Assembly: GCA_021778125.1 (NCBI GenBank)
Contig: JAJYCT010000014.1
Location: 1-34,870 of the forward strand
Direction of reading: 5' to 3'
DNA: 34,870 nt
Source: Myxococcales bacterium
GTDB lineage: Bacteria > Myxococcota_A > Polyangia > Polyangiales > Polyangiaceae
Shown: in pieces, positions 7,572-16,111 of the stretch
Layout: every line of letters starts with the position of its first letter
Numbering within the stretch: the stretch's first letter is position 1
Notes under the pieces: model-generated
Database searches by the model: none
Told to the model about the DNA's origin: nothing
The model's input: the letters and a program-made list of their open reading frames with translations, nothing else
Translations under genes and position numbers: made by a program

Positions 7572-8338
7572 TGGCTGCTTTGCCCGTCACGAGGGTGACG
7601 GTGCGGGCGCCCATCACGTCGTTCCGCCACCCGTTCTTCGTGGTCGGCTCGCAGCCGAGCTTCGACATTCCGCCGCCGTCCACCGTGCACGGGCACTGCG
7701 CGAGCGCGCTTGGCCGCTGGCCCGATCCGCGCACCTTCTTCTTCGGCATCCATTTTACGTTTCGATCGAAGGTCCGCGATCGGGAGCACCAGCACATCAC
7801 GTCGGCCCTCGGGCCGAAGGCGAAGACCTTCGTGGCCACGCCCGCGGGTCCGCTGCGGGCGACCACCGAGATCACCGTGCAGCCAGTCCTTCGCGAGATG
7901 CTCTTCGACGCCACGATGACGCTCTATCTCGACCCGGCGGTGGGCGAGGCGTTTCGCGCGCCCGTCTTCCCGATGGCGCTCGGCCGGTCGCAGGATCTGG
8001 CGGAGGTAGTGGACGTGCGCCCGGTCTCGCTCGAACGTCCTGCGCGCGCGCGAATCGAGCACACGCTGCTTCCGCGCCTGGTCCGCCCGTGCGTGCGCTT
8101 CGGGGCGACGGTGCTCCTGACGCGTCACGTGTCGGAGCCGCCCGAGCGGCGGGCGACGTTCGCCCAGTACATCGTGCTGCACGAGCCGGTGTTCTTCGGA
8201 GGGGACCCCGATGGATCGCGGACGTTCGATCGCGTCGAGGGAATCGACATCGACGATCTATGGTGCGACCCGACCGCGCTCGACGACGAAGGCTTCGCGC
8301 GCGGCGTGTGGATCCACCGGCTCCAGGATCCGTCGTGA
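7571..8338 (+). CDS. cas5: Cas5 (type I-B, DevS-like)
   Basis: Cas5 caps the 5' handle of the crRNA in Cascade. The 255-aa RAMP protein begins VTRVTVRAPITSFRHPFFVV and continues PSFDIPPPSTVHGHCASALG, the characteristic Cas5 N-terminal block in which a Pro-Pro-S-T turn precedes the first helix. FFFGIHFTFRSK follows. The ATG at 7571 shares one base with the cas7 stop; an upstream GTG at 7559 is possible but less likely. The stop overlaps the cas3 GTG (GTGA). Confidence 0.92.
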   Translation: MAALPVTRVTVRAPITSFRHPFFVVGSQPSFDIPPPSTVHGHCASALGRWPDPRTFFFGIHFTFRSKVRDREHQHITSALGPKAKTFVATPAGPLRATTEITVQPVLREMLFDATMTLYLDPAVGEAFRAPVFPMALGRSQDLAEVVDVRPVSLERPARARIEHTLLPRLVRPCVRFGATVLLTRHVSEPPERRATFAQYIVLHEPVFFGGDPDGSRTFDRVEGIDIDDLWCDPTALDDEGFARGVWIHRLQDPS

Positions 8339-10677
8339 GTAGCCGCGACGCACTCGCGCATGTCTGGGCGAAGAGCGCGGAGCGAGGAAGACCTGCGGGG
8401 GAGGCCCTTGCGGCGCATACGGGGCATGTGCTGGAGAGCCTTCGCCGGCGTCGCGAGCGCTATCCGGAGCTCGCGCGCCACTGCGATCGCGCCGACCTGT
8501 TCGACGTCGCGGCGTGGGCCGTTCTCCTCCACGATCTCGGCAAGTGCGCGCCGGGATTCCAGGCGATGGTGCGCGGCGGGTCCCGCTATGATCACCGGCA
8601 CGAAGTCCTCTCGCTCGTGGTGGTCGGTCGGCTCGACGTCGACGGGGCGACCCGGGGTCTGGTGGCCGCCGGCGTCGGGACACACCACAAGGACGCTTCT
8701 CGGATCCGCGAGCGCTACCCATTTGGATCGGCCGATCGCGACGCGCTTCTCGACGAGCTCTCGCCGGGAGACGAGGCCGCCTGGGAAGCGTGGCTGGGCG
8801 GCGCCGGCGCGCCGAGCCTCTCCAAGCTTGGCTTCGCGCCCTTGCCTCGGCGCCGCCCCCTCGGAAAGCGCGATGCGCTCGTCGCGGCCATGGGCGCGCT
8901 TCAGGAGCTGGTGGACAGTCTCGTCGATGGCGGCGACGCCACCAGCCGACTCGCCCTCGCTGCGCGCGCGGTCCGCGGCCTGGTCGTGCTCGCGGATCAC
9001 GCGGGATCCGCGCACGAAAGACTCACGGCGGCGCCCTCGCTGGACAGCGTGGCGGCCTTTCGCGACGCTGCGGCGTCGAGCCTCGAGCGCGGGCTCGAGC
9101 CGCACCAGGAAGCGGCGGCACGAATCGACGGTCACGCGCTGCTGGTCGCGCCGACCGGGAGCGGCAAGACCGAGGCCGCGCTCCTTTGGGCCGCCCGGCA
9201 ACGCGAGACGAGGTCGGGCAAGCCGGCGCTGTTCTACGTGCTCCCATACCGCGCGAGCCTCAACGCGATGCGGGAGAGGATCCCGCGGTACGGCGTGGCC
9301 GACGGTTCCGTCGTGCTCCAGCACTCGGCCTCGGCGGCAGCGCTCTACGGCTATCTACTGGACAAGCCCGACGGGTACACGCCGAGCGTGGCGGCGAGGA
9401 TCGCGCTTCACGAACGCAACCTCGCGACGTTGATGACTGCGCCCGTGCGGGTGCTCACGCCCTATCAGCTGCTGCGAGCGTTCTTCGGCCTGCCCGGCCA
9501 CGAGGCGGTGCTGACCGACGCCGCGGGCGGCGTGTTCGTGCTCGACGAGCTGCACGCATACGACATTCCGCGCCTTGCCCTGATTCTCGCAGGCGTCCGG
9601 CATCTCGCGCGCGACCTCGGCGCGCGCGTGCTGGCGATGAGCGCGACGCTCCCGTCGGTGCTGCGGGCTGCGCTTGCGGAAGTGCTCGGAGGAAGCCCAG
9701 TGAGCATCGTGGCCGACCGCGCAACGCAGGAGCGGTTCGCACGCCACACGCTCCGCGTCGCGGAGCGCGACTTGATATCGGAGGAGAGCCTCGCCGACGT
9801 CGAGCGACGCTTCAGGGCGGGCGAGGCCGTGCTCGTCGTGGCCACTACGGTGGCGCGCGCGCAAAGCTTCTTCGATGCGGCGTGCGCAAGGCTTGGTACG
9901 GACGGCATCAGCTTGCTCCACGGTCGATTCACGGGGCGGGACCGGGGGGAGAAGGAGAGGAGGCTGGCTGCGCGCGTCGGCACACGCACGCGGGCAGCGT
10001 CAGGGAATCAGGGGGGGAGTCAGGGGACGCTGCTCGTCGCGACCCAGGTCGTCGAGGTGAGCCTCGACGTCGACTTCGACGTTCTCTTCAGCGATCCGGC
10101 GCCGATCGAGGCGCTGCTTCAGCGCTTCGGCCGCGTCAATCGCGGCCGCCGCGGCGGCCTTCGCGACGTCGTCGTCCACACGCACCACCCGGACGACGCG
10201 GCGCGCGTGTATGCGCCGCCCGTCATCGCTGCGGCCCTCGACGTCCTCCGGCCACACGGCGACCACGACGTGCAGGAGTGGGACGTTCAAGACTGGGTCG
10301 ACGCCGCGTACGCGCCGATGGCGGCAGCGTGGAAGCTAGAGCTTCGCGATCGGATGGCGGCGGCGGAAGACGGCGTGATTCGCATCAACCTGCCTCTCGA
10401 ATCGCACCCGGAGCTCGCGAGGCAATTCGATGAGCTCTTCGACGGCAGCGAGGTCGTTCCGGGTGGGCTCGCCGACGAGCACGAGAGGCTGCTCTTGGAG
10501 CGGCCGCTCGAAGCGATGGTACTCCGTGTGCCGATCTCGAATGGGCAACGCATGATGCTGCGCAAGAAGGGGCTACTCGAGCGCCGCCAAGTCGGCACGT
10601 CGTCGTTCGACGTCGCGCGGGTGCCTTATGACTCGATACGAGGTCTCGACCTCACCGCGCGCGACGACGAGGCATGA
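8335..10677 (+). CDS. cas3: Cas3 HD nuclease-helicase
   Basis: Cas3 unwinds and degrades target DNA after Cascade recruits it. The 780-aa protein has an N-terminal HD nuclease domain (LLHDLGK with H66-D67, GTHHKD near 117) fused to a superfamily 2 helicase. Walker A is APTGSGKTEAALL at about 272-284, the DExH box is DELH at 404-407, motif III is SATLPS, and QRFGRVNR is motif VI. A short Gly/Ser/Gln-rich insertion (SGNQGGSQGT) lies before motif V. The GTG start at 8335 overlaps the cas5 stop, excluding the longer upstream frame. Gene content and fusion are normal for type I-B. It ends 4 bp before the convergent cas6 end. Confidence 0.96.
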   Translation: MSSRDALAHVWAKSAERGRPAGEALAAHTGHVLESLRRRRERYPELARHCDRADLFDVAAWAVLLHDLGKCAPGFQAMVRGGSRYDHRHEVLSLVVVGRLDVDGATRGLVAAGVGTHHKDASRIRERYPFGSADRDALLDELSPGDEAAWEAWLGGAGAPSLSKLGFAPLPRRRPLGKRDALVAAMGALQELVDSLVDGGDATSRLALAARAVRGLVVLADHAGSAHERLTAAPSLDSVAAFRDAAASSLERGLEPHQEAAARIDGHALLVAPTGSGKTEAALLWAARQRETRSGKPALFYVLPYRASLNAMRERIPRYGVADGSVVLQHSASAAALYGYLLDKPDGYTPSVAARIALHERNLATLMTAPVRVLTPYQLLRAFFGLPGHEAVLTDAAGGVFVLDELHAYDIPRLALILAGVRHLARDLGARVLAMSATLPSVLRAALAEVLGGSPVSIVADRATQERFARHTLRVAERDLISEESLADVERRFRAGEAVLVVATTVARAQSFFDAACARLGTDGISLLHGRFTGRDRGEKERRLAARVGTRTRAASGNQGGSQGTLLVATQVVEVSLDVDFDVLFSDPAPIEALLQRFGRVNRGRRGGLRDVVVHTHHPDDAARVYAPPVIAAALDVLRPHGDHDVQEWDVQDWVDAAYAPMAAAWKLELRDRMAAAEDGVIRINLPLESHPELARQFDELFDGSEVVPGGLADEHERLLLERPLEAMVLRVPISNGQRMMLRKKGLLERRQVGTSSFDVARVPYDSIRGLDLTARDDEA

Positions 10678-10681
10678 GGCA

Positions 10682-11692
10682 TCACAGCACGTCGACCGCG
10701 ATCCGCCCGTTACCGAATGTGGCGTGCTTGCCGACCCCCAGCGCCTCGGCCAGGCGCAGCCAGGGCATGGACGCCGCCACCCCCGCGCCCTCGTACACAG
10801 CGGCGCCCACTACGCCTCCAAGCGGGTGCCGCTGCCCAGTCCGCGTGGAGCGCCGGACGATCTTCTCGCGGACGACTTCTGCGCGCGCGATCGTCACGCC
10901 GTCCGCCGCCGCGGCGACCGCGAGTGGAGCGTGCCCGAGCGGGCCGGGGCCGAAGAACGTCGCCAGGGCCCCTGCGCGATCACGAGCACGTCGTACGAGC
11001 GCTCCGAAAGCGGGCGCGCCCTCCGCTCCGCCGTCGCGCCCGCCACGCACGTCCGTCGGCGTGACGAACCTGACGCGGACACGCCGGGCTCCCGCATCGC
11101 CAGGCCGCATCAGGTCGCGCGCGCGCAGCGGCAGGCGCAACGGTCGCACGACGTCCCCCCCTCGTGCGTAGACCGATTCGCCGGACAGCCCCGCCGCGTC
11201 CACGCACCGCACGGCCTCCACGCGAAAACGCGTCCGCTCGCGACCGATACCATCGTCGCCCAACCGCCGCAGCGTGACGACGAAGTACGGCAGATCGACG
11301 GCCGCCGCGCCCACGACCGTGAGGCCTAGCGCGATGGGGGCGCCCGACGCGAGCGAGGGCGCCTCCGGGTAGGGGTCGGTGAAGACGAACGGTCGCGGCG
11401 GATCCCGCAGGCGCGCGATCGCCGGACGCCCCTCCACCTTGGACGGGGCGAACACGCGCGGGAACGGGCAGGTGCCGCGAAGCGGGCAGGCCTCGCACGC
11501 GAGCGCGAGATCGTGACAGACAAGCGATCGGAAGACCGCGCCAAACGCTCCCCGCCAGAGCACGCTCCGGTGGTGCGCCGGTACGTCCAGGTGGCGTGCT
11601 AGGACCAGATCGACGCGGTAGCGGTGAAGCACGAGAGAATCGAGGGCATCGAGGTCGTCTGCGGGCACGAAGTGAGCATAGGCAGATTCCAT
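10682..11692 (-). CDS. cas6: Cas6 pre-crRNA endoribonuclease with Cys cluster
   Basis: Cas6 cuts the repeat RNA to release crRNAs with 8-nt handles. The 336-aa product ends with the Gly-rich loop GVGKHATFGNGRI expected in the C-terminal RAMP domain. The N-terminal part carries a Cys cluster, C59, C66, C69 and C75 (CEACPLRGTCPFPRVF), probably binding a metal; this cluster is often seen in Cas6 proteins of type III and some I-B loci. The start is ATG 11692 (MESAYAHFVP), because the 41 residues that a longer frame would add are Arg/Ala-rich and have no homologue-like features. It is transcribed toward cas3 and so is probably expressed separately from the effector operon. Confidence 0.88.
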   Translation of the reverse strand: MESAYAHFVPADDLDALDSLVLHRYRVDLVLARHLDVPAHHRSVLWRGAFGAVFRSLVCHDLALACEACPLRGTCPFPRVFAPSKVEGRPAIARLRDPPRPFVFTDPYPEAPSLASGAPIALGLTVVGAAAVDLPYFVVTLRRLGDDGIGRERTRFRVEAVRCVDAAGLSGESVYARGGDVVRPLRLPLRARDLMRPGDAGARRVRVRFVTPTDVRGGRDGGAEGAPAFGALVRRARDRAGALATFFGPGPLGHAPLAVAAAADGVTIARAEVVREKIVRRSTRTGQRHPLGGVVGAAVYEGAGVAASMPWLRLAEALGVGKHATFGNGRIAVDVL

Positions 11693-11730
11693 CTCGTTCG
11701 ACGCGCCCACTTGGAACCAGTTCACAGCGC

Positions 11731-11808
11731 GCGGGCGACGCCGATCCGGCCGTGCAGGCGCTGCGCGCCAAGCCGCTCGTCCACCTGAGCGACAAGCCGA
11801 CGCCCTGA
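11731..11808 (+). pseudogene. Possible 3' remnant of an unknown gene
   Basis: The plus frame ending in a TGA at 11806-11808 reads GDADPAVQALRAKPLVHLSD and then KPTP. It looks like the C-terminus of a real protein but has no start or upstream body. It overlaps the region upstream of cas6 and abuts the broken CRISPR/IS region, so it may be debris from the same rearrangement. Nothing else is recognised from 11693 to 11943. Confidence 0.25.
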
Positions 11809-11943
11809 GCCTCATCCCGTCAGCGGCGGCCTGAACCTCGCGATCGCCAGCCGGAGGCGTGGCCCGGCGTGCAGTCGACCGCAGATCACCGCCCTAAGTA
11901 CTGCCCGACGGCGCTCGTCTTCGGCGTGTTGGACAGCACGGGG

Positions 11944-12154
11944 CCGAAGGGAACGCACGTGGGGGTGAGCCGAGGTCGGGGCAGAGGAGGTCGTGGCGTA
12001 CGGCGTCGTCCCCACGCACGTGGGGGTGAGCCGGAGCCGCTGGAGGAGGTGCAGGCCCTCGTCAAGTCGTCGCCACGCACGTGGGGGTGAGCCGGAGCCG
12101 CTGGAGGAGGTGCAGGCCTTCGTCAAGTCGTCCCCACGCACGTGGGGGTGAGCC
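11944..12154 (+). CRISPR. Orphan type I-E array fragment: four repeats, three spacers
   Basis: Repeats end at 11971, 12032, 12093 and 12154, an exact 61-bp period, which is the 29+32 geometry of type I-E. The repeat has a perfect CCCCAC/GTGGGG stem around GCAC and the tail GTGAGCCG typical of I-E repeats in high-GC genomes. The first repeat is intact only in its 3' half, from about 11952. The third has C to G at 12072. Spacers 2 (12033-12065) and 3 (12094-12126) differ at one base. No type I-E cas gene is in the window. The right side runs into an istB fragment. Confidence 0.88.
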
Positions 12155-12189
12155 CGCCATCGTGCGCGAGGAGCTCGCGCGCGCGTCGT

Positions 12190-12576
12190 CGCGTCGAAGC
12201 CATTCTGCATGGCGCGGTACGCGATCGCGATGGCCAGGTGCGTCTTGCCGCGGCCGGGCTTGCCCTCGAAGATCACCGCGTGCCCTTCGGTGACGAAGTC
12301 GGGCGTGAGCAGCGAGCCGATTGTCGTCAGGCGCAAGGTGGACTGGTAGGTGAAGTCGAACTCGTCGATCGTGCGCAGGAACGGGAACGCCGCGGCTCGC
12401 ACGGCGCGCGCGAGGCGAGTGCCACGGCGGTGCGCGACCTCCTCGGCGAAGAGCGTCTGCAACAGGGTCTCGTACGACCACTCTTCCTTCTCTGCGCGCT
12501 GACACAGATCGCTCCAGACGCGGCGCGCGTTGGCCAGGTGCAGGCGCTTGAGCAGCGGATCGAGATCGGAGGTCAC
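12190..12576 (-). pseudogene. istB: IS21-type IstB ATPase, 3' truncated
   Basis: From GTG 12576 the frame reads VTSDLDPLLKRLHLANARRV, then WSDLCQRAEKEEWSYETLLQ, the typical IstB/IS21 helper ATPase N-terminus. Walker A follows in FEGKPGRGKTHLAIAIAYRA. After MQNGFDA the family sequence stops and the frame runs into the CRISPR spacer and repeat region. Only about 125 of roughly 250 residues remain, without Walker B or sensor motifs, so it is not functional. The start overlaps the stop of the istA fragment (GTGA), the usual IS21 arrangement. Confidence 0.85.
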
Positions 12577-12960
12577 GGGGCACCTCGCTTGGCGTCCGCG
12601 CGGACGACCGCCAGGGTGAGCTGCCGGCCGTCCTGGCCGCGCGGTTGCGCCGCTACGACGCGATGGCGGAAGCCATCGCGTCTCCGGGCGCCCATCTTCG
12701 AGAGAGCCCGTTTGACGGCGGCGACCGTCAGCGTGGCGGCCCGCACCGCGCGTCCGATCGCCTCGCGCATCATGTCGTCGCCGTGGCCCTCGAGCAGCTC
12801 GTGGAGCTCCTCGACGCGACGGCTCGCCAGTCTCGGCTCGCGGTGGGTGATCTCGGTGAGCAGCGCGAGCGCGTCGGGTCCGAGGTTGAGCACCTGGCTG
12901 TGGGTCGCGTCGCTCTCCCAGACCAGACTCGTCGAGGTCGATGCCCTTGTCGCGAGTGCG
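12573..12960 (-). pseudogene. istA: IS21-type IstA transposase C-terminal fragment
   Basis: The frame ending at 12573 reads LASRRVEELHELLEGHGDDM, MREAIGRAVRAATLTVAAVK and DGRQLTLAVVRADAKRGAP, the kind of C-terminal tail found on IS21-type transposases directly before istB. The upstream part loses recognisable homology near 12960, and no DDE catalytic core or N-terminal HTH is present. It is a remnant. No IS21 terminal repeats (TGT...ACA) were found in 12961-13300, so the left end of the element is also lost. Confidence 0.65.
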
Positions 12961-13307
12961 GGAATGACCTGGGAAGACCTCGAAAAGGGCAAGCCCACGT
13001 AGCGATGGCCGCGTTGGGGTGGACGCGCCAGAAGCCCTCGCTGATCGGCACGTGATGGCACACGCCCGGGTTGAGGAGATCCGTAGGCTTGCGCGTGCGC
13101 GTCGCCCCCCTCGGCCTCGCCTTACAGACGTTCGATTGATCAGCAGCAAGACCATCCGCGACCACCTGCCTGCGAGAGTCCTCCCGGTGCGCCTTGACTG
13201 ACGCACCATCGCTAGCTACGTCTCTATCAGCCTGAGGTTGGCCTAACGGCCGTCGGGGTCTTGCGATCCCCCTCGGGCTTCCACTTTTTTGTGCGGCGGC
13301 GAAGCGC
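12961..13307. other. Gap with no supported gene
   Basis: Between the istA fragment and the DUF3800 gene I find no complete gene. The minus strand contains short coding-like stretches, for example KPTDLLNPGVCHHVPISEG near 13040-13100, which may be transposon debris, but frames change between them. A short GGCC-TAAC-GGCC motif sits at about 13240. Confidence 0.4.
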
Positions 13308-14273
13308 ATGTACCTGCTGTACACCGACGCATCCGGAACACCCGAGCCGCAGGACCAGTCGAGGGAGTACGCCATCGTTGGCGTAGCGCTGCCCGCATCG
13401 GCGTGGGCGGAGTTCGACCTCAAGGTGGTCGCGATCAAGAAGGAGTACGGCCTCGTCCAGACGCGAGCCGAGCTTCACGCCAAGGACTTCTGCGTGTCGT
13501 TCCCCGAGCAGGACGAGATCGCGGATTTCCAAAACCTCGGCTGGAACGACCGGCGCTCGGCCCTGCAAGAGGTGCGCGCCAAGAAGCTCGCGAACAAGAT
13601 GTCTGACGAGAAACGGGCCAGGAGGGTCCGCACCTACCGCGCGACCTTGCCCTTCGTCCACCTGACCAGGGCCGAACGAAGCGCGCTCTTCGAGAAGGTG
13701 CTCGATGTCGTCGGTGGCTACGAGAGCCTCGTTCTCTTCGGCGAGGTTGTCCGGAAGGCGGATGCGAAGGACGACATCGTGGGGCAGGCATTCACCCAGC
13801 TCGTGAGTCGCTTCGACACGTTCCTTGAGCGCCGCAACATGGCCGGGCGGCGCTGGCTCGTCGCCGCGCTGGAGAGGTTCCCGAGGCTGAAGCAGCTCAG
13901 CGGCCTCAGTTCGGCACACGTCCACAAGGGGCTCCTCGTGATGGACGAGGAGCCAGCCCGCGAGAGTTCGTACCGCGCCATGCTGGAGAAGTTTCGCGAC
14001 TCGGGTCACCCCTGGGGGAACCTCAAGCACGTCATCGAGGCCCCCTTCTTCGTGGACAGCACGCTTTCGGCGGCCGTCCAGGTCGCCGACCTCTGCGCGT
14101 ACGCCGTGCGACGGTACATCGAGTTCGGACCAGCAAAGGGGTCGCACGAGGAGAAAAACTTCAAGCGCATCTTCGCGCGCTTCGATCGTGGCACGCGGTT
14201 GCACGGGCTCCGGCACTACTGCGCGAAGGGGAGCTGCAAGTGCCTCGTGTGCGCTGAGCGCGGGCACGGGTAG
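13308..14273 (+). CDS. DUF3800 family protein with C-terminal Cys cluster
   Basis: The 321-aa product starts MYLLYTDASGTPE, the DUF3800 signature with an Asp on the first strand (D7), and has the late FFVDSTLSAAVQVADLCAYA block with acidic and Gln-Asp residues. DUF3800 proteins are predicted RNase H-fold nucleases, often in mobile or defence-rich regions; the activity is unproven. A C-terminal CAKGSCKCLVC motif (C305, C310, C312, C315) adds a possible metal site. It stands alone between IS21 remnants and a lipoprotein gene, on the opposite strand from both. The start at 13308 gives the canonical N-terminus, but the ribosome site is weak. An accessory defence role is inference from context. 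Confidence 0.8.
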   Translation: MYLLYTDASGTPEPQDQSREYAIVGVALPASAWAEFDLKVVAIKKEYGLVQTRAELHAKDFCVSFPEQDEIADFQNLGWNDRRSALQEVRAKKLANKMSDEKRARRVRTYRATLPFVHLTRAERSALFEKVLDVVGGYESLVLFGEVVRKADAKDDIVGQAFTQLVSRFDTFLERRNMAGRRWLVAALERFPRLKQLSGLSSAHVHKGLLVMDEEPARESSYRAMLEKFRDSGHPWGNLKHVIEAPFFVDSTLSAAVQVADLCAYAVRRYIEFGPAKGSHEEKNFKRIFARFDRGTRLHGLRHYCAKGSCKCLVCAERGHG

Positions 14274-14402
14274 GGTCGGAGCGGCTTCCCCCGCGCCCCT
14301 CACCGCTATCGACCGTCTGCGAGGTCCGCGACCCCCAAGACGACCCCCAGAACGTCGGCGGGCAGCGCGTCATTTCGATCCACTGCCGCCAACCCTTGTG
14401 GG

Positions 14403-15542
14403 TCACCCCCCGTCCGGGCCATCCGAGGGAGCGTCCGTGCCCGCGTCCTCGCACCACGGGTTCGTCACGGGAGGCGCAGTCACCGCCTTCCCGAGCTGTA
14501 CGGTCACCGCGTCGAACCCGAGGCCCACGGAGATCCCGTCGCACGGTTTGCCCGGCTCGTTGGTTCCGTCGGCCATGATGTCGCTCGCCTGTTCGAAAGC
14601 GGAGACGACCGACATGACTGCTGTGCCCGTGCACAGGCCGGTCGTGAGGGTGCCGGTCCACAACTCGACCCACGTGATCATGTCCTCTACACGCACGACT
14701 CCGGAAAGCGTTCCGCCGTTGGCGGCGGTGCCCGAGACGACCTGCATGGCGCTCTGAATGTGCTGGAGCGGGATGGGAGGCAGAGGCACGCCGCCGCCGT
14801 TCGGTCCGGCCGTGACTTGCAGATCGAGGTAGGCCGGACCCGTGGACAGTCCGCCCACCCAAACGCGATCGGCCATGTACCCGTCGAGCAGGAGGATGAT
14901 CGGCCTGGAGATGTCGCCGCCGACAAGCGACACGGCATCAACGTCTCGAACGTCGGTCCCATCCCATCGTGGTTGCGACGTTGGCACCGCTCGGTACAGG
15001 GCGCTTGGCAGCCGCGCGTAGCTGGGGGCCGAGCCCAGCCCGTCGAGCTGAAAGAGCATCGTGCCTCCGCCCTGCTGGATCGCCGTGTTCGCGAAGGAGC
15101 TGTAGGTCGAGTTCAGGGCCTGGATGATCGGCATCACGTTCGAGCCGAACGAGTTGTCGATGCCGTCGTCGCCGTCGAGCTGCGTGCCGCACGACGCCCC
15201 TGCAACCAGTCGGCAGGTGTTCGTCGAGTTCTCGCCGGTGACCTTGCCGTCGATGTTCAAGCCGTAGCTCTTCCAAGCGGCCTCGCTCGTGTGGCCCGCT
15301 CGGTCCGTGTCGCCGAAGTACATCTTCGAGATCGCGAACACCGTCGGCGCGCTGCCCGTGGCTGCGCCGTTCGCGGGCCTGACGGGCAAGACTCCCGCGT
15401 TGGTCCCGGTTGCTGGCATCAGGCAGCATGTTCCGCAGCAGCTCACCGCCGGGTCGCATCGCGTCGTGCTCGTGTCGCAAGCAACGGCGGCGAGCGCGAT
15501 CGCGCAGAGGATGAACCTCGGGTCTCGGTCAGGGCGCCTCAT
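14403..15542 (-). CDS. Large hypothetical lipoprotein
   Basis: A roughly 379-aa secreted protein with an N-terminal signal (MRRPDRDPRFILCAIALAAV) ending in the lipobox AVAC. The mature start is Cys-rich (CDPAVSCCGTCC) and the C-terminus is Asp/Pro/Gly-rich. The body has regular beta-type segments such as TVFAISKMYFGDTDRAG and PIILLLDGYMADRVWVGG, and no domain I can name. It resembles the many cell-surface lipoproteins of myxobacteria. ATG 15542 is preferred because GCAGG lies seven bases upstream; ATG 15557 in the same frame would add five residues. No operon partner is close on this strand. Confidence 0.75.
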   Translation of the reverse strand: MRRPDRDPRFILCAIALAAVACDTSTTRCDPAVSCCGTCCLMPATGTNAGVLPVRPANGAATGSAPTVFAISKMYFGDTDRAGHTSEAAWKSYGLNIDGKVTGENSTNTCRLVAGASCGTQLDGDDGIDNSFGSNVMPIIQALNSTYSSFANTAIQQGGGTMLFQLDGLGSAPSYARLPSALYRAVPTSQPRWDGTDVRDVDAVSLVGGDISRPIILLLDGYMADRVWVGGLSTGPAYLDLQVTAGPNGGGVPLPPIPLQHIQSAMQVVSGTAANGGTLSGVVRVEDMITWVELWTGTLTTGLCTGTAVMSVVSAFEQASDIMADGTNEPGKPCDGISVGLGFDAVTVQLGKAVTAPPVTNPWCEDAGTDAPSDGPDGG

Positions 15543-15634
15543 GCCGGGACCTGCCATGCATTCGTCGTACCCCGGCCGCCGCTCGTCTCACGAGCCACGG
15601 TCTGGCGGCTGATCGAAGGTGCGCTGCCCGGCGT

Positions 15635-16109
15635 GTGAATCTCGTGCGTCAGGCGTGTCGTTCCCGCACGTGGCCCACGGTCCACTACGGCTGGCAGGTC
15701 CTCATCGCGGACGGTGCCGCGCTCGGGACCCTTGCCCTCGGCCTGTCCACCGGGGAGGAGGCCCTCGATGCGCTGAGTGTCGCCATCTATGCGATCGGGC
15801 CCGTGACCGTCCACATGGCGCACGGCCACGGCCTTAGAGTGCTGAGCGATCTCGGGCTCCGCGTCCTCGTTCCTCCCGCGCTGGGGGCTGTCGGGTACGC
15901 GGTCAGCTCACGGGGGCCGGAGCCGAGCCTCGGCGGCCTCCTGGCCGGGATCGCGACCGGCTACGGGATCGCCGTGATCATCGACAACGCTGCGATGGCA
16001 TGGGATCCATCCGTGCCGCTCGACGCGCGGGGCGTGCACGCGGTGCAATGGACGCCGATCGCAGGCGCGACGCTGCACGGGGGGAGCCGACCAGCCTGCG
16101 AGCAGTTGA
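15635..16109 (+). pseudogene. Small four-helix membrane protein, probably 3' frameshifted
   Basis: From GTG 15635 the frame reads TVHYGWQVLIADGAALGTLA, then three further hydrophobic segments (LSVAIYAIGPVTVHMAHGHG, LGLRVLVPPALGAVGYAV, LLAGIATGYGIAVIIDNAAM) and a WTPIAGATLHGG end. Four membrane helices are expected. The frame does not stop there but runs antisense through the next gene. A shift at the G-run near 16080 would give a stop at 16107-16109, just before the convergent gene ends, so a frameshift is likely. GTG 15644 is an alternative start. Function unknown. Confidence 0.5.
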
Positions 16110-16111
16110 TC

